From assembly GCA_964396895.1 (NCBI GenBank), contig CAYNGJ010000025.1, forward strand, positions 1 through 50,146: DNA of 50,146 nt, written 5' to 3'. This document shows positions 42,834-50,146 of this stretch, piece by piece. The translations under genes were made by a program, and so were the position numbers. The notes beneath the pieces were generated by a model. It was not told where the DNA came from and did not search any database. It worked only from the letters and a program-made list of their open reading frames with translations. The stretch comes from UBA2334 sp964396895. GTDB lineage: Bacteria; Pseudomonadota; Gammaproteobacteria; Burkholderiales; Burkholderiaceae_C. How positions within the stretch are numbered: the stretch's first letter is position 1; each line of letters opens with the position of its first letter.

Positions 42834-43505
42834 ATGACGGTTGTTCGTGTTTGGGATCTGCCCACCCGAGTGTTTCACTGGCTGCTGCTCGCCGCCGTGG
42901 TGACCTTGTTCGTGACCGGCAACGTGGGTGGCAACTGGTTGGTCTGGCACCTGCGCGCGGGTTATGCTGTGACCACCCTGTTGCTGTTTCGGCTGGTGTG
43001 GGGCGTGGTGGGTGGTCGGTGGTCCAGGTTTGCATCGTTTGTGCCTTCGCCCTCACGCCTGCTGGCCTACCTCCGCCACACGCCGGGCACGCAGGGTCAC
43101 CAGGTCGGGCACAACCCGTTGGGGGCGCTGTCGGTATTGGCCATGTTGCTGGTGTTGGCGGCCCAGGTGGGCTCCGGACTGGTGGCCGACGATGAAATTG
43201 CGTTCACCGGTCCTCTGTACCGTTTTGTGTCAGGCCAGACCAGTGGCCTCGCCACTTGGTACCACACCGGTATCGGCAAACTGGCGCTGCTGGTGCTGGT
43301 GGTCCTCCACCTGGTGGCCATTGCGTATTACCGTCTGACCAAACAGCGGTCGCTGGTGAAGGCCATGCTCACCGGGGACCAAACCGCCAATGAACCGCTG
43401 CCCCCCCCGTCCGTGGACACACCCGGGTCCCGGCTGTTCGCGCTGGGCTTGATGCTGGCCTGCGCGCTGTTCGTGGCCTGGGTGGTTTCGCTGGGTGCGG
43501 CCTGA
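42834..43505 (+). CDS. Cytochrome b561 family protein
   Basis: A 223-residue inner-membrane protein with four core helices plus a C-terminal fifth helix (LFALGLMLACALFVAWVVSL). Heme-ligand histidines are seen in FHWLLLAA, WHLRAGY, GHNPLGALS, and WYHTGIGKLALLVLVVLHLVA. VRVWDLPTRVFHW at the N-terminus is typical of the bacterial b561 proteins paired with c-type cytochromes. It could pass electrons from quinol to periplasmic partners. The start is ATG 42834, because the AGGGA ribosome site is directly against the earlier ATG at 42828 and correctly spaced for this one. Confidence 0.9.
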   Translation: MTVVRVWDLPTRVFHWLLLAAVVTLFVTGNVGGNWLVWHLRAGYAVTTLLLFRLVWGVVGGRWSRFASFVPSPSRLLAYLRHTPGTQGHQVGHNPLGALSVLAMLLVLAAQVGSGLVADDEIAFTGPLYRFVSGQTSGLATWYHTGIGKLALLVLVVLHLVAIAYYRLTKQRSLVKAMLTGDQTANEPLPPPSVDTPGSRLFALGLMLACALFVAWVVSLGAA

Positions 43506-43531
43506 GCGCTGAACAACGGTATATTTTGACC

Positions 43532-44029
43532 ATGCAAGACAAGGCACCACAGGGCATTGAACTGCGTGAAGCACATGCGGTGGAGGATTTCGCCCAAGCC
43601 AGAACCCTGTTTGTGGCTTATGCAGACAGTGTGGCTCGCCCCGAGTGCTTCCCTGGGTTTGAGCAAGAGTTGCTGCAAATGCCCCGTATGTACGCACCCC
43701 CACATGGCGGGCTGTTCGTGGCGTTTAAGGATGGGCTGGCCGCCGGTTGCTGCGGGTTCCGGGCCCGCTCGGACACCGACCACACCAATGCCTGCGAAAT
43801 GAAGCGCTTGTTCGTGCTCCCCGCCTTTCGCCGCTTTGGACTGGGTCACCTGTTGGTGGCGGCAACGTTGGACGCCGCCCGTGTGAGCGGCTACTCCTGC
43901 ATGCTGCTGGACACGTTGAGCGAGATGGAGTCCGCGAGGGCCTTGTACGAGGAGATGGGCTTTGCGCCTGTCCCACCGTTTGCGCCGTCTCCTATCCCCG
44001 GCGCACACCACCTCAAAGTTCAACTCTGA
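43532..44029 (+). CDS. GNAT-family N-acetyltransferase
   Basis: A 165-residue single-domain acetyltransferase. The acetyl-CoA pyrophosphate loop is RRFGLGHLLVAATLDAAR, preceded by the beta-4 strand EMKRLFVLPAF, and YSCMLLDTLSEMESARALYEEMGF completes motif B. The substrate is not predictable. It lies 26 bases after the b561 gene and may be co-transcribed. ATG at 43532. Confidence 0.9.
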   Translation: MQDKAPQGIELREAHAVEDFAQARTLFVAYADSVARPECFPGFEQELLQMPRMYAPPHGGLFVAFKDGLAAGCCGFRARSDTDHTNACEMKRLFVLPAFRRFGLGHLLVAATLDAARVSGYSCMLLDTLSEMESARALYEEMGFAPVPPFAPSPIPGAHHLKVQL

Positions 44030-44049
44030 GGGGTGTGTGGTTGGCCGGT

Positions 44050-44562
44050 TCAGGCCGCCGCGGTTGCCTGGGCCAGCAATGTCTCGGCATCGCTGACCTC
44101 GAATTTTCCTGGCCCCTCCACGTTCAAGGTCTGTACCACACCATCCTTCACCAGCATGGCATATCGGTTGCTGCGCAAGCCCATGCCACGGGCGGTCAAG
44201 TCCAGTGTCAGGCCCGTGGCTTTGGTGAAGTCTGCCGAACCGTCGGCCAGCATCCTCACCTTGCCCTGTGTGTGCTGGTTTTTGGCCCACGCCCCCATCA
44301 CAAACGCGTCGTTCACACTGACGCACCAGATCTCGTCCACACCCGCTGTTTTGAATGCTTCAGCCTGTGCCACGTAGCCGGGCACGTGCTTGGCCGAGCA
44401 GGTGGGCGTGAACGCCCCTGGAAGCGCAAAAAGGGCAATGGTTTTGCCTGCGGTGGCCTGGACCACATCCACGGGCATGGGCCCGATCGCGCAACCCTCC
44501 GCAGCGACCTCGTTGAACTCCATCAACGTGCCCGCGGGCAACCTGTCTCCAACCTTGATCAT
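44050..44562 (-). CDS. Prx5-type peroxiredoxin
   Basis: A 170-residue peroxiredoxin. The peroxidatic Cys55 lies in ALPGAFTPTCSAKHVPGY, the Prx5-group signature, and the conserved Arg in LRSNRYAMLVKDG is present. Cys24 and Cys80 are further candidates for a resolving thiol. It reduces hydrogen peroxide or alkyl peroxides, taking electrons from glutathione or thioredoxin. It stands alone, separated from the ribosomal operon by a strong terminator. ATG at 44562. Confidence 0.94.
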   Translation of the reverse strand: MIKVGDRLPAGTLMEFNEVAAEGCAIGPMPVDVVQATAGKTIALFALPGAFTPTCSAKHVPGYVAQAEAFKTAGVDEIWCVSVNDAFVMGAWAKNQHTQGKVRMLADGSADFTKATGLTLDLTARGMGLRSNRYAMLVKDGVVQTLNVEGPGKFEVSDAETLLAQATAAA

Positions 44563-44589
44563 CTGTAGTCCTTCATGTGATTAGACGAA

Positions 44590-44621
44590 AAAAAAGCGAC
44601 TGGATTTTCAGTCGCTTTTTT
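44590..44621 (-). terminator. Strong terminator at the end of the S10 operon
   Basis: A 13-base stem, GCGACTG/CAGTCGC extended by six A/T pairs, with a 6-base loop. On the minus strand the stem is followed by a run of T. It lies 30 bases past the rpsQ stop and separates it from the peroxiredoxin gene. The flanking A and T runs would let it work in both directions. Confidence 0.93.
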
Positions 44622-44650
44622 GAACTGTGCTTGAGGCACAGTGAACAGGC

Positions 44651-44920
44651 TTACACCAGTTCGGCCTTTTGGACCAGGCGGGTGGCCACCCAGTTCTTGG
44701 TACGGGACAGCGGACGGCTTTCGGTGATCTCGATCACGTCGCCCATCTTGTACTCATTGGATTCGTCGTGCGCGTGGTACTTGCTCGACTTCATCACGAT
44801 CTTGCCGTAGAGCTCGTGCTTCACACGGCGCTCCACCATGACCGTCACGGTCTTGGCGCGCTTGTCGCTCACCACCTTGCCAATCAAGGTGCGCTTGAGG
44901 GAGGTTTTTGCTTCCGTCAT
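44651..44920 (-). CDS. rpsQ: 30S ribosomal protein S17
   Basis: An 89-residue primary 16S rRNA-binding protein with an OB fold: KRTLIGKVVSDKRAKTVTV, then KIVMKSSKYHAHDESN and GDVIEITESRPLSRTKNW. It is the last gene before the terminator. The start is ATG 44920 with AGGAG six bases upstream; an in-frame GTG at 44926 is less likely. Confidence 0.97.
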   Translation of the reverse strand: MTEAKTSLKRTLIGKVVSDKRAKTVTVMVERRVKHELYGKIVMKSSKYHAHDESNEYKMGDVIEITESRPLSRTKNWVATRLVQKAELV

Positions 44921-44929
44921 GGTCACTCC

Positions 44930-45124
44930 TTAGTTGGCACGGGTTTTCTCGGTCAAGATGGTCTTGACGCGAGCAATGGAACGGCGTGTGATACGCAACG
45001 TGTTGGTGTTGTTCAGTTGTTGTGTCGCTTTTTGCATGCGCAAACCGAAATGGGCCTTTTGCAAGGACTTGATTTCGGCTTCCAGGCCGGCGACGTCTTT
45101 TTGGCGCAGTTCAGCAGTTTTCAT
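44930..45124 (-). CDS. rpmC: 50S ribosomal protein L29
   Basis: A 64-residue helical protein near the exit tunnel: MKTAELRQKDVAGLEAEIKSL and IARVKTILTEK are typical. It lies between rplP and rpsQ as in other S10 operons. ATG at 45124. Confidence 0.95.
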   Translation of the reverse strand: MKTAELRQKDVAGLEAEIKSLQKAHFGLRMQKATQQLNNTNTLRITRRSIARVKTILTEKTRAN

Positions 45125-45138
45125 GGTTCATCTCCTGA

Positions 45139-45555
45139 TTACTGGCCCAACTGACGCGCGACGAACGTCGTGCGCAAAGGAAGCTTGGCGGCTGCCAACT
45201 GGAATGCCTCGCGAGCCAGTTGCTCAGGCACACCCACGATTTCGTAAAGCACTTTGCCGGGCTGAATCTCAGCCACGTAGTACTCCACACTGCCCTTGCC
45301 GTTGCCCATACGGACTTCAGCTGGCTTGTTGGAAATCGGCTTGTCAGGGAACACGCGGATCCAGATACGGCCGCCACGCTTGACGTGACGGGAAATGGCA
45401 CGGCGTGCGGATTCAATCTGGCGGGCCGTCAGACGACCACGATCGGTGGACTTCAGACCGAAGTCACCGAACGCCACGGTGGCACCACGGGTGGCAACAC
45501 CCGTGTTGCGACCCTTTTGTTCCTTGCGGAACTTACGGCGAGCAGGTTGCAGCAT
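45139..45555 (-). CDS. rplP: 50S ribosomal protein L16
   Basis: A 138-residue protein of the A-site/peptidyl-transferase region: MLQPARRKFRKEQKGRN, GDFGLKSTDRGRLTARQIE, and GRIWIRVFPDKPISNKPAEVRMGNGKG are hallmark stretches. It starts two bases after the rpsC stop. ATG at 45555. Confidence 0.98.
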   Translation of the reverse strand: MLQPARRKFRKEQKGRNTGVATRGATVAFGDFGLKSTDRGRLTARQIESARRAISRHVKRGGRIWIRVFPDKPISNKPAEVRMGNGKGSVEYYVAEIQPGKVLYEIVGVPEQLAREAFQLAAAKLPLRTTFVARQLGQ

Positions 45556-45557
45556 GT

Positions 45558-46445
45558 TTATTCTCCTTTGCCGTCCGCGGCTGCGGGGGTTGCGGGCGCG
45601 GCTTTGCGGACGCGCTTAACGGCGGCATTTGCATTGGCACCAGCCTCTGCGGGTTTGTCACTGCCGTCTGCAGGTGCCGCATTGGCGCCAGCAGGACGAC
45701 GCGCTCCGCGAGGAGCGGGGCGATCGGAACCAGGACGTGCACCATCGCGGCGTGGGCCACGGGGACGGCGCTCTTCTTCTGGGCGAGGGGTGCTGTCCAA
45801 GCTGGGCACGTCATTGCGGCCCAGTGTGTCACCCTTGTAAACCCAGACCTTCACGCCAATGATGCCGTAGGTGGTTTTGGCCTCTGAAGTGCCGTAGTCG
45901 ATGTCAGCGCGCAGGGTGTGCAATGGCACACGGCCTTCGCGGTACCACTCGGTACGGGCAATTTCGATGCCGTTCAAACGACCAGCGGACATGATCTTGA
46001 TGCCCTGGGCACCCATGCGCATGGCGTTTTGCATGGCGCGCTTCATGGCCCGACGGAACATGATGCGCTTTTCCAGCTGTTGCGTGATGCTGTCGGCGAT
46101 CAGCTTGGCATCGATTTCGGGCTTGCGCACTTCTTCGATGTTGACAGCGACGGGCACGCCCAACTTGACAGCGAGTTCTTTCTTCAGCTTCTCGATGTCT
46201 TCACCCTTCTTGCCGATCACGACACCAGGACGTGAAGAGAAGATGGTGATGCGCGCGTTCTTGGCGGGGCGCTCGATGAGCACACGCGACACGGACGCGT
46301 TCTTGAGTTTGGCCTTCAGGTACTCGCGCACCTTGATGTCTTCGGCCAACATGCCGGCGAAATCACGGTTGCTGGCGTACCAACGGCTGGCCCAATTGCG
46401 AGAGACGGCCAGACGAAAGCCGGTGGGGTTGATTTTTTGTCCCAT
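45558..46445 (-). CDS. rpsC: 30S ribosomal protein S3 with extended C-terminal tail
   Basis: A 295-residue S3, part of the mRNA entry tunnel. MGQKINPTGFRLAVSRNW starts it; the KH domain has VVIGKKGEDIEKL, and the C-terminal domain has GIKIMSAGRLNGIEIARTEW. The E. coli protein is 233 residues; here about 80 residues rich in Arg, Pro and Ala follow GDTLGRNDVPS. That disordered tail may bind RNA. ATG 46445 chosen by homology. Confidence 0.97.
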   Translation of the reverse strand: MGQKINPTGFRLAVSRNWASRWYASNRDFAGMLAEDIKVREYLKAKLKNASVSRVLIERPAKNARITIFSSRPGVVIGKKGEDIEKLKKELAVKLGVPVAVNIEEVRKPEIDAKLIADSITQQLEKRIMFRRAMKRAMQNAMRMGAQGIKIMSAGRLNGIEIARTEWYREGRVPLHTLRADIDYGTSEAKTTYGIIGVKVWVYKGDTLGRNDVPSLDSTPRPEEERRPRGPRRDGARPGSDRPAPRGARRPAGANAAPADGSDKPAEAGANANAAVKRVRKAAPATPAAADGKGE

Positions 46446-46458
46446 GGTGCTGTGCCTC

Positions 46459-46788
46459 TCAGTTGCCAACCGTCACGTAAATGTGACAGGTGGGTTTGCT
46501 GATGCGGTTACCGCGGCCCTTGGCACGTGCGGTGAAACGCTTCAGTGTGGTGCCCTGCTCGACATAGATGGTTTTCACCTTCAGTTCGTCGATGTCGGCA
46601 CCATCGTTGTGCTCGGCGTTGGCAATGGCGGACTCCAGCGCCTTCTTGACAATGCCAGCGGCCTTTTTCTGCGTGAAGGCCAGAATGTTGAGTGCTTGGT
46701 CAACCTTTTTGCCGCGAATCAGATCGGCAACCAGACGGCCTTTGTCAACAGACAGGCGAACACCGCGAACAATTGCTTTTGTTTCCAT
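46459..46788 (-). CDS. rplV: 50S ribosomal protein L22
   Basis: A 109-residue L22 lining the exit tunnel. It has RGVRLSVDKGRLVADLIRGK and the beta-hairpin loop region TLKRFTARAKGRGNRISKPTCHI, the site of macrolide-resistance changes in other bacteria; no such change is visible. ATG at 46788. Confidence 0.98.
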   Translation of the reverse strand: METKAIVRGVRLSVDKGRLVADLIRGKKVDQALNILAFTQKKAAGIVKKALESAIANAEHNDGADIDELKVKTIYVEQGTTLKRFTARAKGRGNRISKPTCHIYVTVGN

Positions 46789-46797
46789 GCTGTGTCC

Positions 46798-47073
46798 TTA
46801 CTTCTTGGCTTTTTTATCGGCCGGGTGACCTTTGAACGTGCGGGTCAGCGCAAATTCACCCAGCTTGTGCCCGACCATCTGATCGGTGATGTAAACCGGC
46901 ACGTGCTGCTTACCGTTGTGCACGGCAATGGTCAGACCGATGAACTCAGGCAGGATCATGGAGCGGCGCGACCATGTCTTGACTGGCTTCTTGTCTTTGG
47001 TAGTCACGGCCTTTTCGACCTTGGCCATCAGGTGATGGTCAACGAAAGGGCCTTTTTTGAGTGAACGAGTCAT
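46798..47073 (-). CDS. rpsS: 30S ribosomal protein S19
   Basis: A 91-residue protein of the 30S head: MTRSLKKGPFVDHHLM, TWSRRSMILPEFIGLTIAVHNGKQHVPVYITDQMVGHKLGEFALTR region typical. Normal length and position between rplB and rplV. ATG at 47073. Confidence 0.98.
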   Translation of the reverse strand: MTRSLKKGPFVDHHLMAKVEKAVTTKDKKPVKTWSRRSMILPEFIGLTIAVHNGKQHVPVYITDQMVGHKLGEFALTRTFKGHPADKKAKK

Positions 47074-47085
47074 ACCGTTACCCCT

Positions 47086-47916
47086 TTATTTCTTGCTCTT
47101 GCGACGCGAGACAATCATGCCCTGCGTACGACGGTTGTTACGGGTACGGTAGCCCTTGGTCAGGTTACCCCATGGATCCACAGGAGCCATGCCTTCGCCC
47201 GTACGACCTTCACCACCACCATGTGGGTGATCAACTGGGTTCATGGCGGTACCACGCACGGTGGGGCGAATGCCCATCCAGCGCTTGACACCGGCCTTGC
47301 CCAACTGGCGCAGGCTGTGCTCGGTATTGGACACTTCACCAATGGTGGCGCGGCAATCCACGTGGATCTTGCGCACTTCACCCGAGCGCATGCGAACCTG
47401 GGCGTAAATGCCTTCGCGTGCCATCAGCACAGCGGAAGCACCGGCCGAGCGCGCAATCTGTGCACCTTTGCCAATTTGCAACTCAATGCAGTGAATGGTG
47501 GAACCCACTGGGATGTTGCGGATGGGCAGGGTGTTGCCGACACGGATGGGGGCTTCTGCACCGCTGATCAGCGTTGCACCGGCTTCCACACCACGGGGGG
47601 CGATGATGTAACGACGCTCACCGTCCGCATAGCACAACAGCGCGATGTGGGCAGTGCGGTTGGGGTCGTACTCGACGCGCTCGACCTTTGCCGGAATGCC
47701 GTCTTTGCTGCGACGGAAATCAACGACACGGTAGTGGTGCTTGTGACCACCACCTTTGTGACGAACGGTGATGTGACCGTTGTTGTTGCGGCCAGCATTT
47801 TGAATTTGCGGCTCAAGCAAGGGCGCGTGCGGTGCACCTTTGTACAGGTGGTCGCGTGTGACCTTCACCACAGCACGGCGGCCGGGTGAAGTGGGTTTCA
47901 TTTTGATGACAGCCAT
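47086..47916 (-). CDS. rplB: 50S ribosomal protein L2
   Basis: A 276-residue L2, needed for subunit joining and peptidyl transfer. It has MAVIKMKPTSPGRRAVVKV, GGGHKHHYRVVDFRR, and the conserved C-terminal MNPVDHPHGGGEGR with the functionally key His. Length is standard. ATG at 47916; two bases separate it from rplW. Confidence 0.99.
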   Translation of the reverse strand: MAVIKMKPTSPGRRAVVKVTRDHLYKGAPHAPLLEPQIQNAGRNNNGHITVRHKGGGHKHHYRVVDFRRSKDGIPAKVERVEYDPNRTAHIALLCYADGERRYIIAPRGVEAGATLISGAEAPIRVGNTLPIRNIPVGSTIHCIELQIGKGAQIARSAGASAVLMAREGIYAQVRMRSGEVRKIHVDCRATIGEVSNTEHSLRQLGKAGVKRWMGIRPTVRGTAMNPVDHPHGGGEGRTGEGMAPVDPWGNLTKGYRTRNNRRTQGMIVSRRKSKK

Positions 47917-47918
47917 GA

Positions 47919-48233
47919 TTAAACAGCCTCCCCGCCAAGGTTGAGTTCCTGACCAGGCATCAAGGTCACAAAGGCCTTGCGCACGTGGTCGCGGCGACCG
48001 ATGGTCTTACCAAAACGCTTGGTCTTGCCTTTTTGGTTCAGGACGGAAACGCCCTTGACCTCGACCTTGAACATCAACTCCACAGCCGCCTTGATCTCAG
48101 GCTTGGTGGCGTCGCGCAGGACTTTGAACATGACGGCGTTGGTCTTTTCAGCAACCATGGTGGCCTTTTCGGACACGATAGGCGCAACCAAGACAGCCAT
48201 CAAACGACCTTCGTCGAATTGTGCGGTGCTCAT
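47919..48233 (-). CDS. rplW: 50S ribosomal protein L23
   Basis: A 104-residue protein at the tunnel exit, docking site for trigger factor and SRP. LVAPIVSEKATMVAEK and NQKGKTKRFGKTIGRRDHVRKAFVTL are typical. Its ATG overlaps the rplD stop by four bases. ATG at 48233. Confidence 0.97.
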   Translation of the reverse strand: MSTAQFDEGRLMAVLVAPIVSEKATMVAEKTNAVMFKVLRDATKPEIKAAVELMFKVEVKGVSVLNQKGKTKRFGKTIGRRDHVRKAFVTLMPGQELNLGGEAV

Positions 48234-48850
48234 GCGAACATCTCCTTGAGCTTGTCGAGTGCACCCTTGGTCACGATCACTTTCTTGTAATGAACAAGAG
48301 AGACGGGGTCAGCATAACGGGGCTCAACCACCAGGACATTGGGCAGGTTGCGCGAGGCCAAGTAGAGGTTTTCATCCACTTCCTCGGCGATCAACAACAC
48401 CGACTTCAAATTCATGGCCTTGAATTTCTCGGCCAACGGCTTGGTTTTGGGCGTGTCCAGCTTGATGGACTCCACCACTGCCAAACGACCTTCACGCACC
48501 AACTGCGACAGAATGGACGCCATGCCAGCGCGGAACATTTTTTTGTTCAGCTTCTGGGTGAAATTCTCATCCGGGCTGTTGGGGAATGTGCGACCGCCTC
48601 CACGCCACAATGGCGAGGAAGTCATACCAGCGCGAGCGCGACCGGTACCTTTTTGACGGAAAGGCTTTTTGGTCGAGTGCTTGACCATTTCACGGTCTTT
48701 TTGAGCACGTGTGCCCTGGCGGGCATTCGCTTGATAGGCCACCACGAGCTGGTGAATCAACGATTCGTTGTAATCGCGACCAAACACCGTATCAGGCACA
48801 TCCACATTGGATGCAGCTTGGCCCTGTTCATTCAGGAGTTCAACTTGCAT
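48230..48850 (-). CDS. rplD: 50S ribosomal protein L4
   Basis: A 206-residue L4. The extended loop KPFRQKGTGRARAGMTSSPLWRGGG reaches the tunnel wall. In E. coli L4 also represses its own S10 operon by acting on the leader RNA; whether this holds here is not known. Its ATG shares one base with the rplC stop. Confidence 0.98.
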   Translation of the reverse strand: MQVELLNEQGQAASNVDVPDTVFGRDYNESLIHQLVVAYQANARQGTRAQKDREMVKHSTKKPFRQKGTGRARAGMTSSPLWRGGGRTFPNSPDENFTQKLNKKMFRAGMASILSQLVREGRLAVVESIKLDTPKTKPLAEKFKAMNLKSVLLIAEEVDENLYLASRNLPNVLVVEPRYADPVSLVHYKKVIVTKGALDKLKEMFA

Positions 48851-49521
48851 CAGTTATCTCCTTTGGCAGACTTGGCCTTGACAGCCAAACGCACAGTGAC
48901 AAAACCACCATTGGAACCAGGCACGGCGCCCTTGATCAGAAGCAACTGGCGAGCCTCGTCCACGCGGACGATGTCGAGGTTTTGCGTGGTCACAGTTTCA
49001 TCGCCGAGGTGACCCGACATTTTCTTGCCAGGAAACACGCGACCGGGATCTTGCGCCATGGAAATCGAGCCAGGCACGTTGTGCGAGCGGCTGTTACCGT
49101 GGGAAGCACGTTGCGAGCTGAAATTGTGGCGCTTGATGGTGCCAGCAAAGCCTTTGCCAATGGAGGTGCCCTGCACGTCCACTTTCTGGCCCACACTGAA
49201 CAGCGTGGCGGGCACTTGGGCACCAGCCTGATACTGCGACGCCACGTCGGCGGGCACGCGGAATTCACGCAGAATTTCGCCCGCCTCCACGCCGGCCTTG
49301 GCCAGGTGACCCGCTTCTGGCTTGGTCACGCGGGACGCGCGACGCTTGCCATACGCCACTTGCAGCGCATCGTAACCATCGTTGGCTTGGGTTTTGACCT
49401 GAGCGACGCGGTTGTCAGACACATCCACCACCGTGACAGGCACTGCGTCCCCATCATCGGTGAACAGACGCATCATGCCCACCTTGCGGCCCAACAACCC
49501 GAGGGAGTTGCTAAGACTCAT
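48850..49521 (-). CDS. rplC: 50S ribosomal protein L3
   Basis: A 223-residue L3. SLGLLGRKVGMMRLFTDDG starts it, KGFAGTIKRHNFSSQRASHGNSRSHN includes the peptidyl-transferase loop, and PGRVFPGKKMSGHLGDE is typical. The Gln in the conserved MAQDPG is the usual methylation position. ATG 49521 is chosen by homology and an upstream GGAG ribosome site. It is separated from rpsJ by an unusual 196-base gap. Confidence 0.98.
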   Translation of the reverse strand: MSLSNSLGLLGRKVGMMRLFTDDGDAVPVTVVDVSDNRVAQVKTQANDGYDALQVAYGKRRASRVTKPEAGHLAKAGVEAGEILREFRVPADVASQYQAGAQVPATLFSVGQKVDVQGTSIGKGFAGTIKRHNFSSQRASHGNSRSHNVPGSISMAQDPGRVFPGKKMSGHLGDETVTTQNLDIVRVDEARQLLLIKGAVPGSNGGFVTVRLAVKAKSAKGDN

Positions 49522-49670
49522 TGTTTTCTCCGTTCCTGACTTCAATTGGCCAGGGCTGATGTCGTGCCTCATGTCGTTTGACCGACGGCACAAAAACGGC
49601 GGCTGATTGACTGGAAAACCAGACAAACACACGCCAACTCTTCAACTTCACCCAAAGGGCGAAGCCTTTC

Positions 49671-49699
49671 ATTCTAGCCCGAGCATGAAAAACATGCAA
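49671..49699 (-). promoter_or_regulatory. Candidate promoter between rpsJ and rplC
   Basis: On the minus strand, TTGCAT (49694-49699) and TAGAAT (49671-49676) are 17 bases apart. They lie in the only wide gap of the S10 operon, 150 bases ahead of rplC. The -10 box matches consensus in five of six positions, the -35 in three. It overlaps a hairpin and is only a candidate. Confidence 0.4.
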
Positions 49700-49705
49700 G
49701 GGCTA
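49675..49705 (-). promoter_or_regulatory. Hairpin in the rpsJ-rplC gap
   Basis: A stem of TAGCCC/GGGCTA, a 2-base internal loop, then GCATG/CATGC closing a 5-base loop. A second small stem AAAGG/CCTTT follows at 49654-49669. There is no T-run, so it is not a normal terminator. It may be an RNA processing or regulatory structure, or an operator over the candidate promoter. Confidence 0.5.
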
Positions 49706-49717
49706 AACTTCATTTGC

Positions 49718-50029
49718 TCATTGAAGCTTGATTTCGACATCCACACCAGCAGGCAAATCCAGCTTCATCAGTGCGTCAACCGTCTTGTCCGTGGGATCCA
49801 CGATGTCCATCAGGCGTTGGTGAGTCCGGATTTCGAACTGGTCGCGACTGGTTTTGTTGACGTGTGGTGAACGCAGAATGTCAAAACGCTTCATGCGCGT
49901 TGGCAACGGCACGGGGCCCTTGACAATGGCACCGGTGCGCTTGGCGGTATCAACGATTTCGGCAGCAGAGGTATCGATCAATTTGTAATCGAAGGCCTTG
50001 AGGCGGATGCGGATTTTCTGTTTTTGCAT
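49718..50029 (-). CDS. rpsJ: 30S ribosomal protein S10
   Basis: A 103-residue S10, also the NusE transcription antitermination factor. QKIRIRLKAFDYKLID, GPVPLPTRMKRFDILRSPHVNKTSRDQFE and MKLDLPAGVDVEIKL are the conserved stretches. It follows tuf by 64 bases. ATG at 50029. Confidence 0.98.
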   Translation of the reverse strand: MQKQKIRIRLKAFDYKLIDTSAAEIVDTAKRTGAIVKGPVPLPTRMKRFDILRSPHVNKTSRDQFEIRTHQRLMDIVDPTDKTVDALMKLDLPAGVDVEIKLQ

Positions 50030-50063
50030 GTCTGTTCCTAGAGGGATCGAATGAGCGATGAAA

Positions 50064-50083
50064 GTGCCGACCTGCGCCGGCAC
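50064..50083 (-). terminator. Small hairpin between tuf and rpsJ
   Basis: Arms GTGCCG and CGGCAC with an 8-base loop in the 64-base tuf-rpsJ gap. No strong T-run follows on the minus strand. Attenuation between the str and S10 gene groups is possible. Confidence 0.35.
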
Positions 50084-50093
50084 CCTCTCGGAA

Positions 50094-50146
50094 TCAGGCG
50101 ATGACGGTGGCCACGACGCCGGCACCGACGGTACGACCGCCTTCGC
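50094..50146 (-). CDS. tuf: Elongation factor Tu, C-terminal end only
   Basis: Only the last 16 codons and the TGA stop are inside the window; the gene continues past the right edge. The peptide EGGRTVGAGVVATVIA matches the EF-Tu C-terminus. Its position directly before rpsJ is the usual str-S10 order. Confidence 0.93.
   Translation of the reverse strand, partial: EGGRTVGAGVVATVIA

Overview
The window is a GC-rich bacterial chromosome segment. Its gene content points to Betaproteobacteria, order Burkholderiales, most likely family Comamonadaceae. The basis is the str/S10 ribosomal cluster with tuf directly ahead of rpsJ, a Burkholderiales-type atp operon, a long Arg/Pro/Ala-rich tail on ribosomal protein S3, a membrane-anchored c5-type cytochrome, and a family of intergenic repeats that I recall from Comamonadaceae genomes. 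Genus assignment is not attempted. No insertion sequence, phage, CRISPR array or integrase is visible, so most of the window looks like vertically inherited backbone.

Layout: 1-59 is the last codons of a thiolase. 124-2885 (minus) holds a YeeE/YedE sulfur transporter and a soluble PAS histidine kinase; a tRNA-Arg(CCG) follows at 3215-3290. 3369-7428 is a beta-alanine/omega-amino acid degradation module: a LysR regulator divergent from an omega-aminotransferase and mmsA. 7581-9607 holds a repeat-rich lipoprotein and a c5-type cytochrome. 9635-11217 (minus) holds a conserved unknown and a YheT-type hydrolase. 11280-18591 (minus) is the complete atpIBEFHAGDC operon with a promoter, two internal hairpins and a terminator. 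18768-20822 (plus) is a DUF493 gene with lipB and lipA for lipoate assembly. 20866-22646 holds an AhpD-like protein, a broken AraC-type regulator and an EamA permease. 22673-25732 (minus) is a regulatory PTS (EIIA-man, HPr, EI) and a lipoprotein. 25809-30061 (plus) holds a family III CoA-transferase, a thioredoxin-fold protein and a chemoreceptor. 30086-40810 (minus) is a four-gene signalling operon. 40905-44562 is a mixed redox block (DUF4197, TlpA-like lipoprotein, cytochrome c', cytochrome b561, GNAT, peroxiredoxin). 44651-50146 (minus) is the S10 operon, tuf through rpsQ, ending in a strong terminator.

The most distinctive functional unit is the signalling operon: a stand-alone receiver, a 2068-residue hybrid kinase (CHASE, seven PAS-like modules, HisKA, HATPase, two receivers, Hpt), a receiver-GGDEF cyclase, and a membrane CHASE-PAS-GGDEF-EAL protein. 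It can be read as a phosphorelay feeding c-di-GMP synthesis and turnover. Next to it is a chemoreceptor with an extra Cache sensor at its cytoplasmic C-terminus.

The best non-coding observation is a family of four divergent repeats of about 50 bp at gene boundaries (5878, 20811, 30072, 42209). All four share CGCT, exactly 19 bases, then GCTAT, and three of them supply or contain stop codons of neighbouring genes.
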